Shown here: positions 1 to 12,490 of the stretch, in pieces
How positions within the stretch are numbered: position 1 is the stretch's first letter
Layout: the number at the start of each line of letters is the position of its first letter
Source of the DNA: Halichondria panicea
Taxonomy: Eukaryota; Porifera; Demospongiae; Suberitida; Halichondriidae
DNA: 64,000 nt
Assembly: GCF_963675165.1 (NCBI RefSeq)
Contig: NC_087383.1
Coordinates: forward strand, 5,310,839-5,374,838
Direction: 5' to 3'
Notes under the pieces: model-generated
Seen by the model: only the letters and a program-made list of their open reading frames with translations
The model's database searches: none
What the model was told of the DNA's origin: nothing
Program-made: the position numbers and the translations under genes

Positions 1-1070
1 GTTCAAACACAGGACATGGGGAACCTGAAGAGGGAATATGGAATGCTAGACAAAGATAGAAGTGGTCCTTTCAAGTCAAGCCAAGGAGAACTTGTGATAA
101 ATTGAGCATTTCTGTTATATCTAGATCAATCTTTACCAACATACATGTGCTAAGTACATAGTATAAGCATTGTTCAATGTCACACATAAATGATACAATT
201 GTTGTATAATCATAGTGTCATGATTGGTGTCTTCTATCCATGGTGTGTTTATCGTAGAAATCACAAAGCTCTAGAAGACTCACAGAAGCTTCAGGGAGTC
301 TGGACCGTCTCTCTGGCAGTCAACTTCTTCTTCTCTTCTTCTTCAACATGAAATACAAATTTGATATACTATCCGTATCCATACATAACATAATTGCCTC
401 TTGTGTTGATCTTTGATTGTTTGTTCTTTTATTGTTTCCATCAAATTCCATGTGGAACCAGTTATGTTAATTATGGTGCGTTAGGGGTTAAATATGGCAT
501 TTCCTCACATGACGCAACTAGTACAGGATTTCTATTGCGTTTCCAATCCCTTTCCTTCTTCTATCTATGGTCTGATTGACTTAGTTCATCTAGAGTGTAT
601 AACATACAATGTTATGATGTCAACAAGATCCACGGCAAGATCCACGGCAATATTTCTGCCGCAAAAAGTAGCCACCCCTGGGCATTGCCTTTAGTGTGCT
701 TCGCTACAGAGTCATAGGGACACTCGGACACACTAACAAGGAGGAATGAAGTGACTGTAATAACAATAATTGGCCATTAATATCATCAGTTCCTAAAAAA
801 AATGGTATACTTCCTTTTTTTATACTTCTACTTCCGGCCCTTTTCTCTTACAAATTGAACCGCGTACCGCGTAGTCCTTTCCCTTGTGCTTGTGTTTCAC
901 TACTGGGCTCACTAAGCTTAGTTTTGTGCTGGCTGCCAGTCTGTGAACACGGAGAAAACCAGTTTTAAATAATAGTATCCAGACTAGTCTAAATTTGCTG
1001 TTTTGATAGTATCTCAATAAAAGTGTTGCTGAATTTGATGCGGTTCTTAACCTCTTAACCTCGCCACACA
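1..1070. other. No supported gene
   Basis: AT-rich sequence with no recognisable coding domain. Short open frames here lack family motifs. It contains one short perfect tandem duplication near 613-640. Nothing else stands out. Confidence 0.5.
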
Positions 1071-1372
1071 TTGTTATTTTGTGACCAAGCCCTACGCGAC
1101 CGATTTGTGCGCGGGTTGGCTCGCGGTAACACTTATATCAAAGCAGCGGAGACAGCAAAGGTCATGAAATGCCCTTACAGGACTACACAGCAGCCACCTT
1201 CAAAGGAAAAAACTCTACCATCTACCATCGACCAAATCACAGTGCCGATGGTTGCAAGACTCCTCAAAGTACGCAGCAAAGTACCAATCAGCTACATACG
1301 AATGTTCAGGCCCGACTCTCAACGCACACAAGTGAGCGTATTTCTGCAGGGTTATTTCTGCAGATAACCCTG
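1071..1372 (+). pseudogene. Degraded Gypsy-type gag scrap
   Basis: A 98-codon open frame begins with a stretch containing the residues LRDRFVRGL followed by KAAETAKVM. This resembles the segment of Ty3/Gypsy gag proteins that precedes the zinc knuckles; compare LRDRLVCGV in the intact element at 38.0 kb. An overlapping frame contains NHSADGCK, which could be the remains of a knuckle, but its first two cysteines are gone. There is no protease or polymerase next to it and no LTR that I can recognise. It is best read as an old gag fragment; chance similarity is possible. Confidence 0.4.
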
Positions 1373-2081
1373 GTACTGGCCCTACCACGTGACTGGCTGG
1401 AGAAAATCAACAACGTATTCTGCGCACTAAGGTGTGTCTATGTATATTTTGTCGAATTAGAGATGCTAGATGCTGGTAATTTGGTAATTTGGAATCAAGC
1501 AGCGTGGAATGTCGCTGCAAAAGAAAGTTGGTGAAAAAAGTGCTGAAGATGTGTGAATGTCATGCAAGTTTTGTATTAATTTTTGTGTATTAAGGTAATG
1601 TATCCATTAAGGTAAGAATGGTGGATTCACAAAAGACGGACGGACTCCCTCTGGAGATAAAAGTCCTCTAGCATGAAGACAACATGGATGGCTTGTTCCA
1701 TGTTGATGGAACAATAACTTGATGGAACGATAACTTTGATGGAACGATAACTCCAGAAGAGGAGAAGCACAGAAGATTGGTGTTTTTTGATTTGCTACAG
1801 TTAACTGTGTTTTGCGACTTCCTCTCCACCCTCCAAGAGGACTAAGCGGTCTACCTCAAAGGTTGAAGACACAGTGATGGCTGAAATCGGTAGGCCATAA
1901 TTATACACCGTGCTACACTGTGCCTCTTGACTTATAGTTGTAATCTTTCCCTACTTGTAGATAGTAAAAAAAATCGAACAAGGGAAGTAAACAGGTCAGT
2001 AAACAGGTCATACTTGATGCCCATCACACTCTGCCCATCACACTCTGCCAACCATCACACTCTGCCAAGTCAATGAAAATG
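1373..2081. other. No supported gene
   Basis: Non-coding sequence without recognisable domains. It includes repeated GATGGAACGATAAC units at about 1,710-1,750 and a triple 15-17 bp tandem repeat at about 2,021-2,066. Confidence 0.5.
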
Positions 2082-2085
2082 TTAA

Positions 2086-2615
2086 CCGGCAGCGGTAGTG
2101 ATAATTTTCAAAAAATTATTGTGGGCGCTGCTATGCTGCTATGCACACACTGTAGCACATGCGCATTGGGCTGCTCTTTCACGTGGTATCTTTAATATCT
2201 TGCAAGTGACCGTTGCTACAAGATCTTCATAGTACAACCTCAGCGAGGTTCTAGGGCAACGATGCTGACTGGGATCATACCAAGAGGTCAAGCTATAACT
2301 GAAGAGCCGGAGGAAGAAGCTCTTGAGCATGAACCAGTAAGTATGGAGTGTAGTCAGGATAGCTTCAGTATGGTATGCTTAGTCTAGTTAGAGTTAGTAC
2401 ACAAGTGGACATCATGAGGCACCATGAGGCACCATTGAACTGTGTGTAGGTGAAGAAAACATTTCCTGGGAAAAGAGCCTCGCAGAGATTGAACCATGTC
2501 ATGAGAACACTTACTTAGTTTCTTTAGTTCATGCCTTCATACAGTTTATAATTGTGAAATGTGTAAAAAAATCGTATTTATTCTGTATTTTGTTTTAATT
2601 AAAGCCAGGAAAGGG
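2086..2615. mobile_element. piggyBac-like non-autonomous element, copy 1
   Basis: This 530-bp stretch matches the longer copies at 42.5 and 44.9 kb: the CGGCAGCGGTAGTGATAATT start, the AGCACATGCGCATTG core and the end TTTAATTAAAGCCAGGAAAGGG. It is flanked by TTAA on both sides (2,082-2,085 and 2,616-2,619). The left tip is shortened, so most of the CCCTTTCCCGGCTTTA terminal repeat is missing. TTAA duplication with CCCTTT ends is characteristic of piggyBac. An internal frame contains an acidic PEEE stretch reminiscent of a transposase N-terminus, but no transposase core is present. Confidence 0.7.
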
Positions 2616-4169
2616 TTAAACTTCAAAATAATACCACCATCCCACCATCAAATTCTTTCATCTTTTAAGCTCACGTAATCACGTAATGCAAGTTGCTTTC
2701 TACTGGATATGATGTCAAAACAGAGGAAACAAATCACGTGAAAAGTTACTTCTATTAGTCCAAGTTGTTTCACGAGTGATGTGTCGAGTGATGTGTCGCA
2801 GACCTACAAGTACTCAGAACCAGATCAACTGTGCACCTCATACACAAGCAGCGCTCTAGTCCTAAGGTATGAATTGTTAGAGACAAAAGAAGCAGCTCCT
2901 AGCTACATTGCTAGAATAAAACTTGACAGTAGCTTTTTTTTTTAAACATGAGTTATAGGACCTTTTTTTAAGTGAGAATTACATCCTTATTGTGCACGAA
3001 TATCGAATCGAATCCTAAGCGCAAGCTGACATGATGTGTACGTACGTACGTACACTGCTCATATAAAAATTAATAAACAAAGGTGTCTTCAAGTTTGTGT
3101 TGTCTTTTTTCTTTTTAGAGGCATTTCAGGTGGTCAGGTGGTCAACTTCATTCGGTATTGCCTGGTACGTTCTCTTGAGTCTGTTAAAATGAGTCCGTTA
3201 AAATAGGCGTGAATGCTCTCACCCCCTGAATGCTCTCACCCCCACCCCCTTGCTCCCCCATAAGCCCTAATCCCACTTTCCATTCCTCTAGCCAAAGCAC
3301 AACATGCTTCTCTAGCGTATGCATATTTGGGAGCCTGTGGGAATTGCTCCCGATAAAACGTAGCGATGTGTCGTAATAATTCTAATGAAGCACTGACACA
3401 GACTTACTCAGACTGGCAATGTCTTCGGGTGTAACGAGGCATTGATCGTAAATGTGATGGCAGTTTCGAAAAAGTTCAAATACAACTGTGCTTATTCTCT
3501 CAGCCTCTGCACGCACCGTGGGGTTAAATCTCTGTGCTAAGGAAATAAGGAAATACTTGCACAGCCATTTAGTGTTACCTTCCTGTTACCTTCCTGTAAG
3601 GCAATTTATTGATAATTATTTTATTGCTTCCTACCTATAAAGGTGCCGCTGTAAAAAGCTTGTCTCCTGACATTAAAAGAATTCAGAGCAGTTAAATCCC
3701 TTGCCGAGGTGAGTGTTGTAAACTCTCTCTCCTGTATTGAATTGTATGGCATATGAAATAATATTGACTATTATTATATAATACATTTTACACACCAGTT
3801 TGTGAACCTTTCCATCTTTTCTCTGTGCAGAGTTGGGTGTCCTCTTCCTCCTCTTCCTCCTCATCACCAAACAAGGTCAAAATTGAAACAAGCGCGTCAA
3901 TATCTTCCCGCAGTCTAAAAATACTTGAATATGACACTGTTTACGTTAAATGTTCCCCCCCCCCCCCCCCCCCACCTTTCCAGATCATCACCAACTTGTT
4001 TCAACCTCTGCCCCCAACTAACACCACCCTCATCTATGCTGTCCTCCCCCACTACATCCAAGTCGCATTGATGGAAAAAGACGGTAAAAGATGCCAAGAG
4101 TTATGTGCAGCCCAGGTGGACACACCTACATAGATCTTAAAAGTAAGTGTTTAATATATCTTACTTGAT
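2616..4169. other. No supported gene; simple repeats
   Basis: Non-coding sequence with an (ACGT)n tract near 3,039-3,054 and a run of 19 C at 3,955-3,973. The run creates artificial proline or glycine open frames on either strand. Several short perfect tandem duplications occur, for example near 2,780, 3,130 and 3,580. Confidence 0.5.
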
Positions 4170-5075
4170 TTAAAGGGATACTTTTAAATCTCTAATGCAG
4201 TTGTGGAACTCCTTCGCCTTCTTTAAGTTCCCTCCCGCAGCCTGAAACCGATAGTAATCCCCCGATGTTGTCCTGCACTCAACTAGCTCGCTGGACGTTA
4301 CATGGCACCACATACATGGCACCACAGACAAAGTTTCGTGTAATAATACACACAGTTGATTGAAGTAAGTCGTACCTGAGGCACCAGATAATCCGAACAT
4401 GAGGCAAAGGAACCACCCGGACATTATGTTTCCTGAAATAAACAACTTACCGCCACGTTTTAGCCCTAAGGTCATTGACTTGCCCTCGAAAACGGGCGGG
4501 GTTGTCACAGGTGAGTTGAGTTGGGGTACGTGGTGAACATTGCATATCTGGAAAGACATTTAAAACTACCACCTCCCTTAATTGTCACCCCCAAGCTTAA
4601 TCCACACTTCATTTTGTGGTATTTTGCCCTCGTGCCATGTTAATCGGTGCACTCTAAATGGAAAAATATTTTACCCATAATAAATATTATCCACCTTCTT
4701 TCAGGGTCATCATTGAAGATTAGCATGTCTGAGATCTTCTGCCAAAGATCAGGGTGTAGGAGATTGGGCCGTCCTTTGAAGAGAAGGTGAAAGTCTGTGT
4801 GCAAATTATCTCCCACAATGACTTTTGCTTCAACCCTCTCCGATGCTATTTTAATCTTTGACTTCAACATTCTGCATTGACTTTGAAATAAATATCTCAC
4901 CTGTTCCACGGCTCTCTTGTACGCTAATAACTACAGGTGTTGTCTGGTCAGCTATCTTGTCTGGTCAGCTATCCTCTGTTGATCCCCCTTCCCTGCAGAT
5001 CTGAAGCACCTCATCGCCAGCGCTCACTCTCTTTCCAGAGTTGATGAGCTAGCTTTTCCACTGGGGACTCGTGGG
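4170..5075 (-). pseudogene. Broken copy of a multi-exon 'GGGSFK/FQICNV' gene family (copy 1)
   Basis: Translated fragments on this strand are, in order: a PRVPSGKASSSTLERE-like stretch (about 5,010-5,060), VWIKLGGD then GGGSFK (about 4,565-4,610), MSFQICNV (4,559 downwards), then LSGAS...PCMWCHVTSSELV and GGNLKKAKEFHN to a stop at 4,170. The same blocks, in the same order, occur on the other strand at 10.9-12.5 kb, which is the main evidence that this is a real family. At least two frame breaks lie between GGD and MSFQ, and another stretch interrupts LSGAS and PCMWC. I do not know a function. The family's multicopy nature and conserved Cys/His/Asp blocks suggest a transposon-encoded protein, which is inference. 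Confidence 0.6.
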
Positions 5076-6781
5076 GAGGTTACTTGGACGAAGGTGCGTG
5101 GCTATAATACTATTATAGTAATTATATTGCGTGCAGTGTAAATAATTATTATGCTCACCTGTCCCCTTGTTGGAACATATAGGGTTGGAGAACTCTGCAA
5201 GCTGCGAGTAATCAACTGTAGCAAGGGGTCGATCTTTGGGTCGGCTGAGCAATTCATTGGCATCAAGAGGTAGGTTAACAACTTGCTCTGTGTGGTTCTT
5301 GAGCTGCATACAGAGATTGCATGTAGCTCTCAATGTTATACCCGTACCAAGGGTAATTGTGCTGTAATTGTGCTGTAATCATCCAGGTGATGTGATAAGC
5401 AGCATGGACAGGAAACACACCGAGAGATACTTAGCCACTGACACAAACAATCACCGCACACAAGGTTGCTACATCCACATGTTGTCAACTCAATTGGTTT
5501 CTACACGAGCAGATGGGGACGTCGTTACTAGTGGTGATTATGACAATCGATTTTATATGTGCGATGATGGCCAGTGGTGAGAAATTCTTTGGTCTACCTG
5601 GGGTGTACCTTTTTTCTGTGGCCGACCTGCTTGGCGATTCCGAAAGGAGCAAACAGAACAGTCCCCAGGTAGCTATCACTATTTGGGGGTTGTATTGAGT
5701 GCTATTTTTTTGGGCTTTTTTGGAGAAGTAGATTATATTATTACGACAGGGATGACAGGGATGGGGATGACAGGGATGGCAGTATGTGGGTGCATGTTTT
5801 TCTTTCACTGTCTGTAGATACATTAATACCAAATACCTGCTATCGCTTGATGGGTATCTTCCCGTTTTCTTCATCTTGGGTTACTATCTATTTATACATT
5901 AATCACAGTGAGGTAATCTATACATTCTTGTTCACGATACCACATTTCCTCCCTCCTTAAAACAGTAAGTTCAAACTTCCATTATGAGTGACATTAACCT
6001 GTCAGGCGGCCTTTGTTCTCGCGGAGGATACCTAAAGGCTTGCCTTTCCGATGTTAAACTCGTGTCCGTATCAGTGTCAGTGTGGGTGCGTTGTCACATG
6101 ATCGACATCACTACTATACCGCTGTCCGTGCGAATTCCGGCCCACATCCTACTTTTGTTCACCACTATTCTCACCACTATTCCTGGGATCCATTTGTTTC
6201 GATGTCTGAAATCTCTGACCATCACCTCCCCGGTATCAACTTTCGTAGGGAATGCTTGTCTTCTTGTTTGGAAACCACCTGGGATTTGAGGTCCGGGAAA
6301 AGCAGATCAAACCGTGCTTACGGAATAACGCTAGAAGGACGTTAGAGGTAGCATGCGGATAATCAAAAAGAAAAACTCGCCAATCGATGAGAAACCCCAT
6401 CTTTTTCTCAACCCCATCTTTTTCTCCGGCCGCTTAACCCTTTAACCGTCGGATTCTTAATTAACAGTGAAGTGAAATGTCTGTAAATTCTCTATCGGGC
6501 TGCCTAGCAACCATATTGCCCATATTGCCCATACAACAAGGAATAAAATGGTGCAACATGTGTTGCCACGCTCACCCGTTTTTATCATTTTAAATGCTCG
6601 GCCAGCGGTGAGATAAAATCAAAAAAATTTTTTTTATGGATCAGCTTTGATTTTCACATCATATGAATATATGAATGTAACAGTGCTAAGATATATCAAT
6701 TTGAAATACGCATGTATTACTATATCGGTGAACGATCTATGAAATTTACAAGCTCACATAAAGACTGTTCATTACTGTATT
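5076..6781. other. No firmly supported gene
   Basis: A minus-strand frame at 5,049-5,333 could be an upstream exon of the neighbouring broken gene but has no clear motif. Plus-strand frames at 5,984-6,345 are not recognised. Short perfect duplications occur near 4,945, 5,360, 5,745-5,785, 6,160 and 6,400. A TTAACCCTTTAACCG string at about 6,434 resembles a piggyBac-like end but has no partner. Confidence 0.4.
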
Positions 6782-6958
6782 CTAGTCACACAGTGAGCCC
6801 GCTCCTGGTCTTTCACCGTCCTGGTCCATAGCGCTAGCGTCTAGGTCCATCATGCATGCGTCTGGCATAAAGCGGTATCCTACTATCCCCTCTCCTTCAT
6901 AGGAACTGTCATCACCAGAGGAGACATCGCCCTGAAGCTGTTCAAGCACATCAGCCAT
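6782..6958 (-). CDS. Small acidic open frame (58 codons), unrecognised
   Basis: A clean ATG-to-stop frame encodes 58 residues starting MADVLEQLQGDVSSGDDSS and rich in Asp/Glu. Such acidic leaders occur at the N-terminus of piggyBac-type transposases, and a possible piggyBac-like end lies about 350 bp away. No conserved domain follows. It may be a first exon, a relic, or chance. Confidence 0.25.
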   Translation of the reverse strand: MADVLEQLQGDVSSGDDSSYEGEGIVGYRFMPDACMMDLDASAMDQDGERPGAGSLCD

Positions 6959-7713
6959 AGCTATAAACTTCGAAATTTTAACATAGCAACGTGGCTTGTC
7001 CTCTATAACAGGGATGTGCCGCTACTTCCTAAGTATCGCAGAATTAGAATTTCGCAAAAAAAGTCACTATTGAATTTACCATTCGGAACATTCACAATCA
7101 CTGTTACTTTGCATTCTCAGAGATGGAGCCGTTTGAACACTTCTTCAAGTGCAATTTGAGTATTGTTACAATGATCACGAAATGGCGAGGAGTGTCCCAA
7201 CAAAATAGTGAAGTAAAGGTGTGGAGGGAAGAAAGAAGGGAGACTTCGAAGGAAGAAGAAAACAAAGAAATATAACCTATTGAATATACTCCAATCTTCT
7301 GGGTCCAGCACTTCTTCTCGTTACGTCTTTCTTTTTGCGAGACTGCATTGACTGCATGTGTATAAGAATGATGCATTAATTCGAATGAGGCTTTTGCAGG
7401 TTATCACATGTTATTTTTAATGTATAGTAGAGGTATACACAACAACATCACATTGCACACCCAAGTCAGTAGACAATCTTAATAGATCTATACGTTGATC
7501 TAATTAAGCACATTATGGTATAGATAGTAGGTTCCTAGCACTGTAGCTATTTTGGTTCGCACCTTTTCTTTCTTCCAGATGGACCAGCACCTAAACACTG
7601 AGCAAGACAGTACCCAACTGGTTAAGATCGCAAAGATTGAGCCCCACCCCCAGCTAGTTGGAGCATAGTAAAGTTTTTCGAAATAAGACGTGTATAGTGA
7701 CAGGGCGTGTATA
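6959..7713. other. No supported gene
   Basis: Overlapping minus-strand frames at 7,104-7,376 lack recognisable motifs. Nothing else is supported. Confidence 0.4.
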
Positions 7714-8101
7714 GTGACAGGGCCTAGGAAAACAACCCTTATGGAGCAAACTAATAAGCTATTTTAGGATTTTGGTTTTCTTTCATAAGAAGTAACTTCA
7801 ATATCTCCTCTAACTAAAAAAAAATTTTTTTATCCGAAAATTTTTTTGTATTAGCCGTTACAAGGCAGCCATTGAATTTTTTCATGCTGTTCTTGTATGC
7901 GGATAGAACTTCGAACATTAGTTTCTCAAAACGATAGGTCAATCCCCTTTCACCCGAAAATATTTTGGGGTAGGAAGGTGCAAAGTGAGTGATATTGTAA
8001 TCAATTTGAAGCTTAAGCACTGCTTTATTTAATTAAGCAATAAAATACAATTAATTAGTTTGCTCCATAAGGGGTTGTTTTCTTAGTCCTAGGCCCGTCA
8101 C
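7714..8101. mobile_element. MITE with GTGACAGGGCCTAGGAAAAC terminal repeats
   Basis: The left end reads GTGACAGGGCCTAGGAAAAC and runs on for about 42 bp to GGAGCAAACTAAT. The right end (about 8,058-8,101) is its reverse complement with small differences. The 388-bp body has no coding capacity. The tip resembles that of the MITEs at 22.6 and 51.0 kb (GTGACAGG-CT-GGAAAAC...GGAGCA), suggesting a related mobilising enzyme. A further scrap of the same tip occurs at about 8,275-8,295. I could not define a target duplication: the left flank carries a tandem duplication that includes the tip. Confidence 0.75.
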
Positions 8102-8350
8102 AATTATTATTAGTCACTTTGTGCATCAGTTATTCTAAAGCCATTGAGATAGGATCCAGTTAAGCACAAATGCCTCCTGGTTCCTCCTTGTGTTTCACGA
8201 CTGAAAATCCCCCCAGTATATAAATTGTTCGGATCCACATACAATGACATAATTATATAAACACAGAACCTACAGGGCCTAGGAAAACCCCCGGCACTCA
8301 ATTTAGTAGAAATGAAAAACATGGGCAAAAATTTTTTTTCACAGGTGCGC

Positions 8351-8833
8351 TACCTACCTGTAAAAATTTGGCTCTCTACGAAGCTTTAAACAGGTCAAGC
8401 GCGGACGTTGAAGAAACTCACCGAACGATTCATTTTTTACAATGAAATTTACTGTCTATGTGAGGCTCTACGTGAGGCCCTGGGAATTTCCCTATTATTG
8501 TTAATTATTTTTAACAAAAAAAGATATTTCATCAGCCCAGTACTTACAATCGAGACATAATTTAGCAACAGAAATTCATTAGAAAGAGCAGCTATCTAGC
8601 TAGTTAGCTTCCTCTACCTACCTGTAAACATTTGGCTCTCTACGGCTCTCTACGAAGCTTTAAACAGGTCAAGCGCGGACGTTGAAGAAACTCACCGAAC
8701 GTTCATTTTTTACAATGAAATTTACTGTCTACGTGAGGGGAAATTCCCTGGGAATTTCCCTATTATTGTTAATTATTTTTAACAAAAAAAATTCTTCAGC
8801 CCAGTACTTACAATCGAGACATAATTTAGCAAC
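8351..8833. repeat. Direct duplication of a ~220-bp segment
   Basis: Bases 8,351-8,570 and 8,615-8,833 are near-identical direct copies. Both begin TACCTACCTGTAAA, share AAGCGCGGACGTTGAAGAAA, and end TTTAGCAACA. They differ by small insertions, including a doubled GGCTCTCTAC in the second copy. The unit has no clear coding content. Confidence 0.85.
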
Positions 8834-10935
8834 AGTAGCTTGGCATAGATCCACTCTTGTTTCTTTAGATGTATGTATCCCGTGCCACTTGTTCCTACAG
8901 ATAAGACACAATATCAATGTCACTTATATTGTTTCTCAGGCCTCCGACACTCGCAACGACCTGATCCATATAAATGTCACTCATCCCATCAGGCCTGCTA
9001 ATACTAAGTAATACTAAGCAATTAAAGGGCGAATACTATACTAAGTGAAAGGCCACCTATAATAGATCTTCCTTCACAGTTTTTTCAGTGCAATCAAAAT
9101 GTGCCACTTAGTTTTAACATTATTGCACTAATACCAAGGGCGTATACAGAGAAGAGGGCATGCAACTCACTATGTATCCTACGTACTCATCCGACTCCGA
9201 CTTCGAATCCGACTCCGACTTCGTATCAGAGACCGGATATGCTAAAAATAGAATCCAGTATACGGACGTGAACAAGTGGGCGGTGTTGTTTACGGAGTTA
9301 TAATTATGGGCGTGTAATAATTATGGGCGTGTACATCAGAGCTGCCTAGCTAGCTAGCTAACAGTGCAGTATTATTTTAGAGAAGTGTCATGACCAGTCC
9401 TAGTCCAGCCAGGTCCAAGACAACCCCTTCGAGCATGAAGTTGAGTGCTGGGCGCATTGTTAAGAAGTACCAGAGACTCAGGAAGACAGATTATTGTACC
9501 TAGGTTTCATCTTCTTGGAGTTGCAACTAACTGTTGGATGGTTTGCCTTTGCCTTTGACACTGCTAGTACAAGCCATACTGCTGCTGAGAACTAGTTTTA
9601 CTATGCTGCAATCGAGCTAGCTAGCTGGCACAGATATAAAAAATACTTTGATTTACCTTGTGCGGTCAAAGGTTACGCGTGGGCGTTTTTGTGGGCAGTT
9701 CTAAAAATAGCTCAATACGAAGTCGGATGATTCTTCTGAGAATGGGGCGAGTAACATTATTGCACTACACAAAATGCAGGAAGCAAAGTACCTGCTATAA
9801 AACGCTTCCTGCTGCACACGGGCTCTCAAACAATGATGTAATACACCTTAAAAGGAAGTTCAATGTAAGTTTTGGAGTTATGGTCAGTTATGAGTCAGTT
9901 AAATACATAAATACAAGATAATTATAGTGAGCTAGCTAACTAAGGTAAACCGTAAACTCTGTCTCACTACCTCACTACCTTTCTTCTCTTTATAGGAGGC
10001 TGTTGCGCAATGTTTGTCGGGGATATGTGTATGAAATGTTCTTTCATTATACAGTGAAGCTACCTTTTTGTACTCTGTTCGCCAAACGCAACAACCCATT
10101 TCCTGATCCACGGAACAGTGTGTTTTTCCAAAATGTGGAGTTTTGGAAAAACGGGAATTTGAGCTCTGTAGAAGGTTGTGATGTTAAACGAACGCAGTAT
10201 GTTCAGTTTTATGTTAAATTTACCCAATGTGTTGATTTCTTCTGTTGTGACTGAAGATTTGTCATACACCTTATGACATTTCGCAAATAGTTCAAATGTT
10301 TGCAGCTGAAATTACAGGTGGAGAGTAGTCGCACAGCTCTCTTGTGAGGCTAGAAAGTTTAATGGTATTGCCTTATTATTAAAGAACTTACTTGGAGAAC
10401 ATGGTTATAATATGCCTGCTTTTCAACATTGAACGAGCTCAGCGCCACTTGCAATGTCTTTACAAAAGGGCGTTTTAACCCTTTAGCAATGCTTTCCTCT
10501 GCCTCTTTGAAATTCTTTACCTGTGTATACATTATTAGCGGCATTATGTACTCATGTATTTATTGGTCATTGTCTTACTCTTATCGTCTACATATTCTGC
10601 CATACGAGCAATGTTTATAAAGGAAAAACTCCTCGACAGTACAGCAAATTTGAGGGAGCTTGACATTGGCCCTTGACATTGCCCTCGACATCGAGACGAT
10701 ATATCCAACCCACACCAACCCCACACCAGTAAAAATGTCATCAAGAGAGCAATAACAAAGAATAGTGACTGTCAGAGAAGACAATGCAATCCACCATTGG
10801 CACCGTCCAAACTAGGCCTAGAAGGCCACCACTACTCGCCACCACTACTCTCTGTTCCATCAACGACATAGGTATACAAACAGAAAAAGTAAAAACTACG
10901 GAAGTTCCTTTGCCCCCTATGTAACCAGCTTCCAA
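8834..10935. other. No supported gene; short repeats
   Basis: Includes a duplicated TCCGACTCCGACTTCG tract (about 9,188-9,225), a duplicated TTATGGGCGTGTA near 9,302-9,335 and CTAG-type simple repeats at about 9,345-9,362. Open frames at 9,658-9,921 and 10,003-10,254 have no motif I recognise. Confidence 0.4.
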
Positions 10936-12490
10936 TTGCCAATTGAGTTAAGTTGTGGCAAATACGCATGTGCTAGGAATGGTATAAAAATGTCAAATTC
11001 ATTTACCTGCCCTTGCTGTCACGAAGACCACCTCAGTGACTATCTTGACAATATCAAAGCAACACCAAACATTGTTCTAGTTGCTATTGGCAACTTAAGT
11101 GTCGCTTGCACTGTGTGTGACAAAATTGTTAAACACCAAGAAAGTTTGTGCCAGACACACTACGCTCTCTCCTCTGATATTGATTGAACAAATCACCAGA
11201 CACACCTCTCACTTCAGTTCAGTGGAGCAGAAAGTTCAATCGTATGACAAGTTCTTCTGATTCTGCAGGAGGACAAGTAAGTAAACAAGTGATGTGTCTA
11301 ATTAAATACTCATGTATTGCAGCCGCACACTTTAGTCCGCGTAAGTACTCCACGAGTGCCTAGCGGAAATGCAAGTGCTTCTACTCTAAGGCGGAGAAGT
11401 AAGGAACTTGGGGTGCACAGGTGCACAGGAAACACACAAGTGGTGCGCACTCAACACAGCAACTTGATAAAACTTACTGGCATGCTGTTCAAGGATGGGT
11501 CTGTTGTCAAGGTGACATTGGGTCAGCTTAGCCGTGAAGGCACACCTCCAGCTCACTTGGTCCAAAGTTAGAGCGCTAAGACTAGAGCGCTAAGACGGTA
11601 AACATTTTAAAACATTTTAAAACATGCAATACACATACGTACTTTAGGTGGGTGAGGGGGAAAGAGGTAAAGCTGAATACACACCATTCTCATTCGGACC
11701 ATAGAGATCCACAACAATTGAACCTATGGGCCAAGATAGAGGAGTTGCTCAACGAAAATGACAACGAGAGTGCAGGGTCGAGAGTGCAGGGTAATAATAA
11801 AATTTATGTTTTTAATAAATTTACCTATTCACTGTATCGTCTGCCAAGATGGAATACCTAACGACGAGATCTGGGTAAAAATTGGCGGAGATAAGGGTGG
11901 TGGCTCATTCAAAATGAATTTTCAAATTTGTAATGTTGCACACCCTAACTCCGTCAACAATACCTGTGTATTCTGCACCAATCTCACGACCTGAGCACAC
12001 AAACTTGGAGGTATACCTAGCTTATGTATTGTGCACTTACCTGCAGAGGAAAGACGGTGAAGGTTTTCATGAGTGGGGACTATGAGTTTTTATACGGAGC
12101 CTCTGGTAATAATAAAGCAGTAAATAAAGCAGTAAAATGAAATTATCATGCAGGCAAACATTGGTGCCTAACGACTAAAGATCAGCTCAAATGTCCACCT
12201 ACTACACTACAACTGAGGACCACTCAAGGCATTTGCGAGGGGCCAATAATGCCATCAGGGAACCTCTTTTCAAAAATGTACCGGTACGTACGGAATGTGA
12301 ATAAATAATTGTCATGCACAGGCTTGCCCACCTGGACTTCATATCAGCCTAGGGATATTTTATCGTCTCTTCTCCCTCTTCTTACTGGAACGCGAGTGTC
12401 ATGACCTAGACATGATGGTTAGGAACGAGGACAGTTCTCTTGAAGGTGGAGCAAGTTACGCTCATCACATTGAGCTTCTGGATGAATGAA
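10936..12490 (+). pseudogene. Multi-exon 'GGGSFK/FQICNV' gene family, copy 2
   Basis: Exon-sized coding blocks appear in order. A Cys-rich block (CPCCHEDHLSDYL...CTVCDKIV, 10,990-11,187) comes first, then VRVSTPRVPSGNASASTLRRRSKEL (11,330-11,410). Next is DEIWVKIGGDKGGGSFK running into FQICNVAHPNSVNNTC (about 11,860-11,985), then KTVKVFMSGDYEFL (about 12,050-12,100), a block ending near 12,280 and PPGLHISLGIF...HDLDMMV (about 12,330-12,440). Plausible GT/AG junctions separate some blocks. The blocks match copy 1 at 4.2-5.1 kb on the opposite strand. Internal duplications and stops suggest decay. Function unknown; a transposon origin is inferred from its multicopy nature. Confidence 0.6.

Noticed and set aside
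3825-4133. Proline-rich open frame (and Gly-rich frame on the other strand)
   Set aside because: Produced by the 19-base C run and CCT repeats; no domain or conservation visible.
6430-6480. Single piggyBac-like end TTAACCCTTTAACCG
   Set aside because: No matching inverted partner and no shared core with the three real copies.
9188-9362. Possible regulatory palindromes (CTAGCTAGCTAG, CGACTCCGACTTCG)
   Set aside because: Simple repeat tracts with no gene beside them; common in this window.
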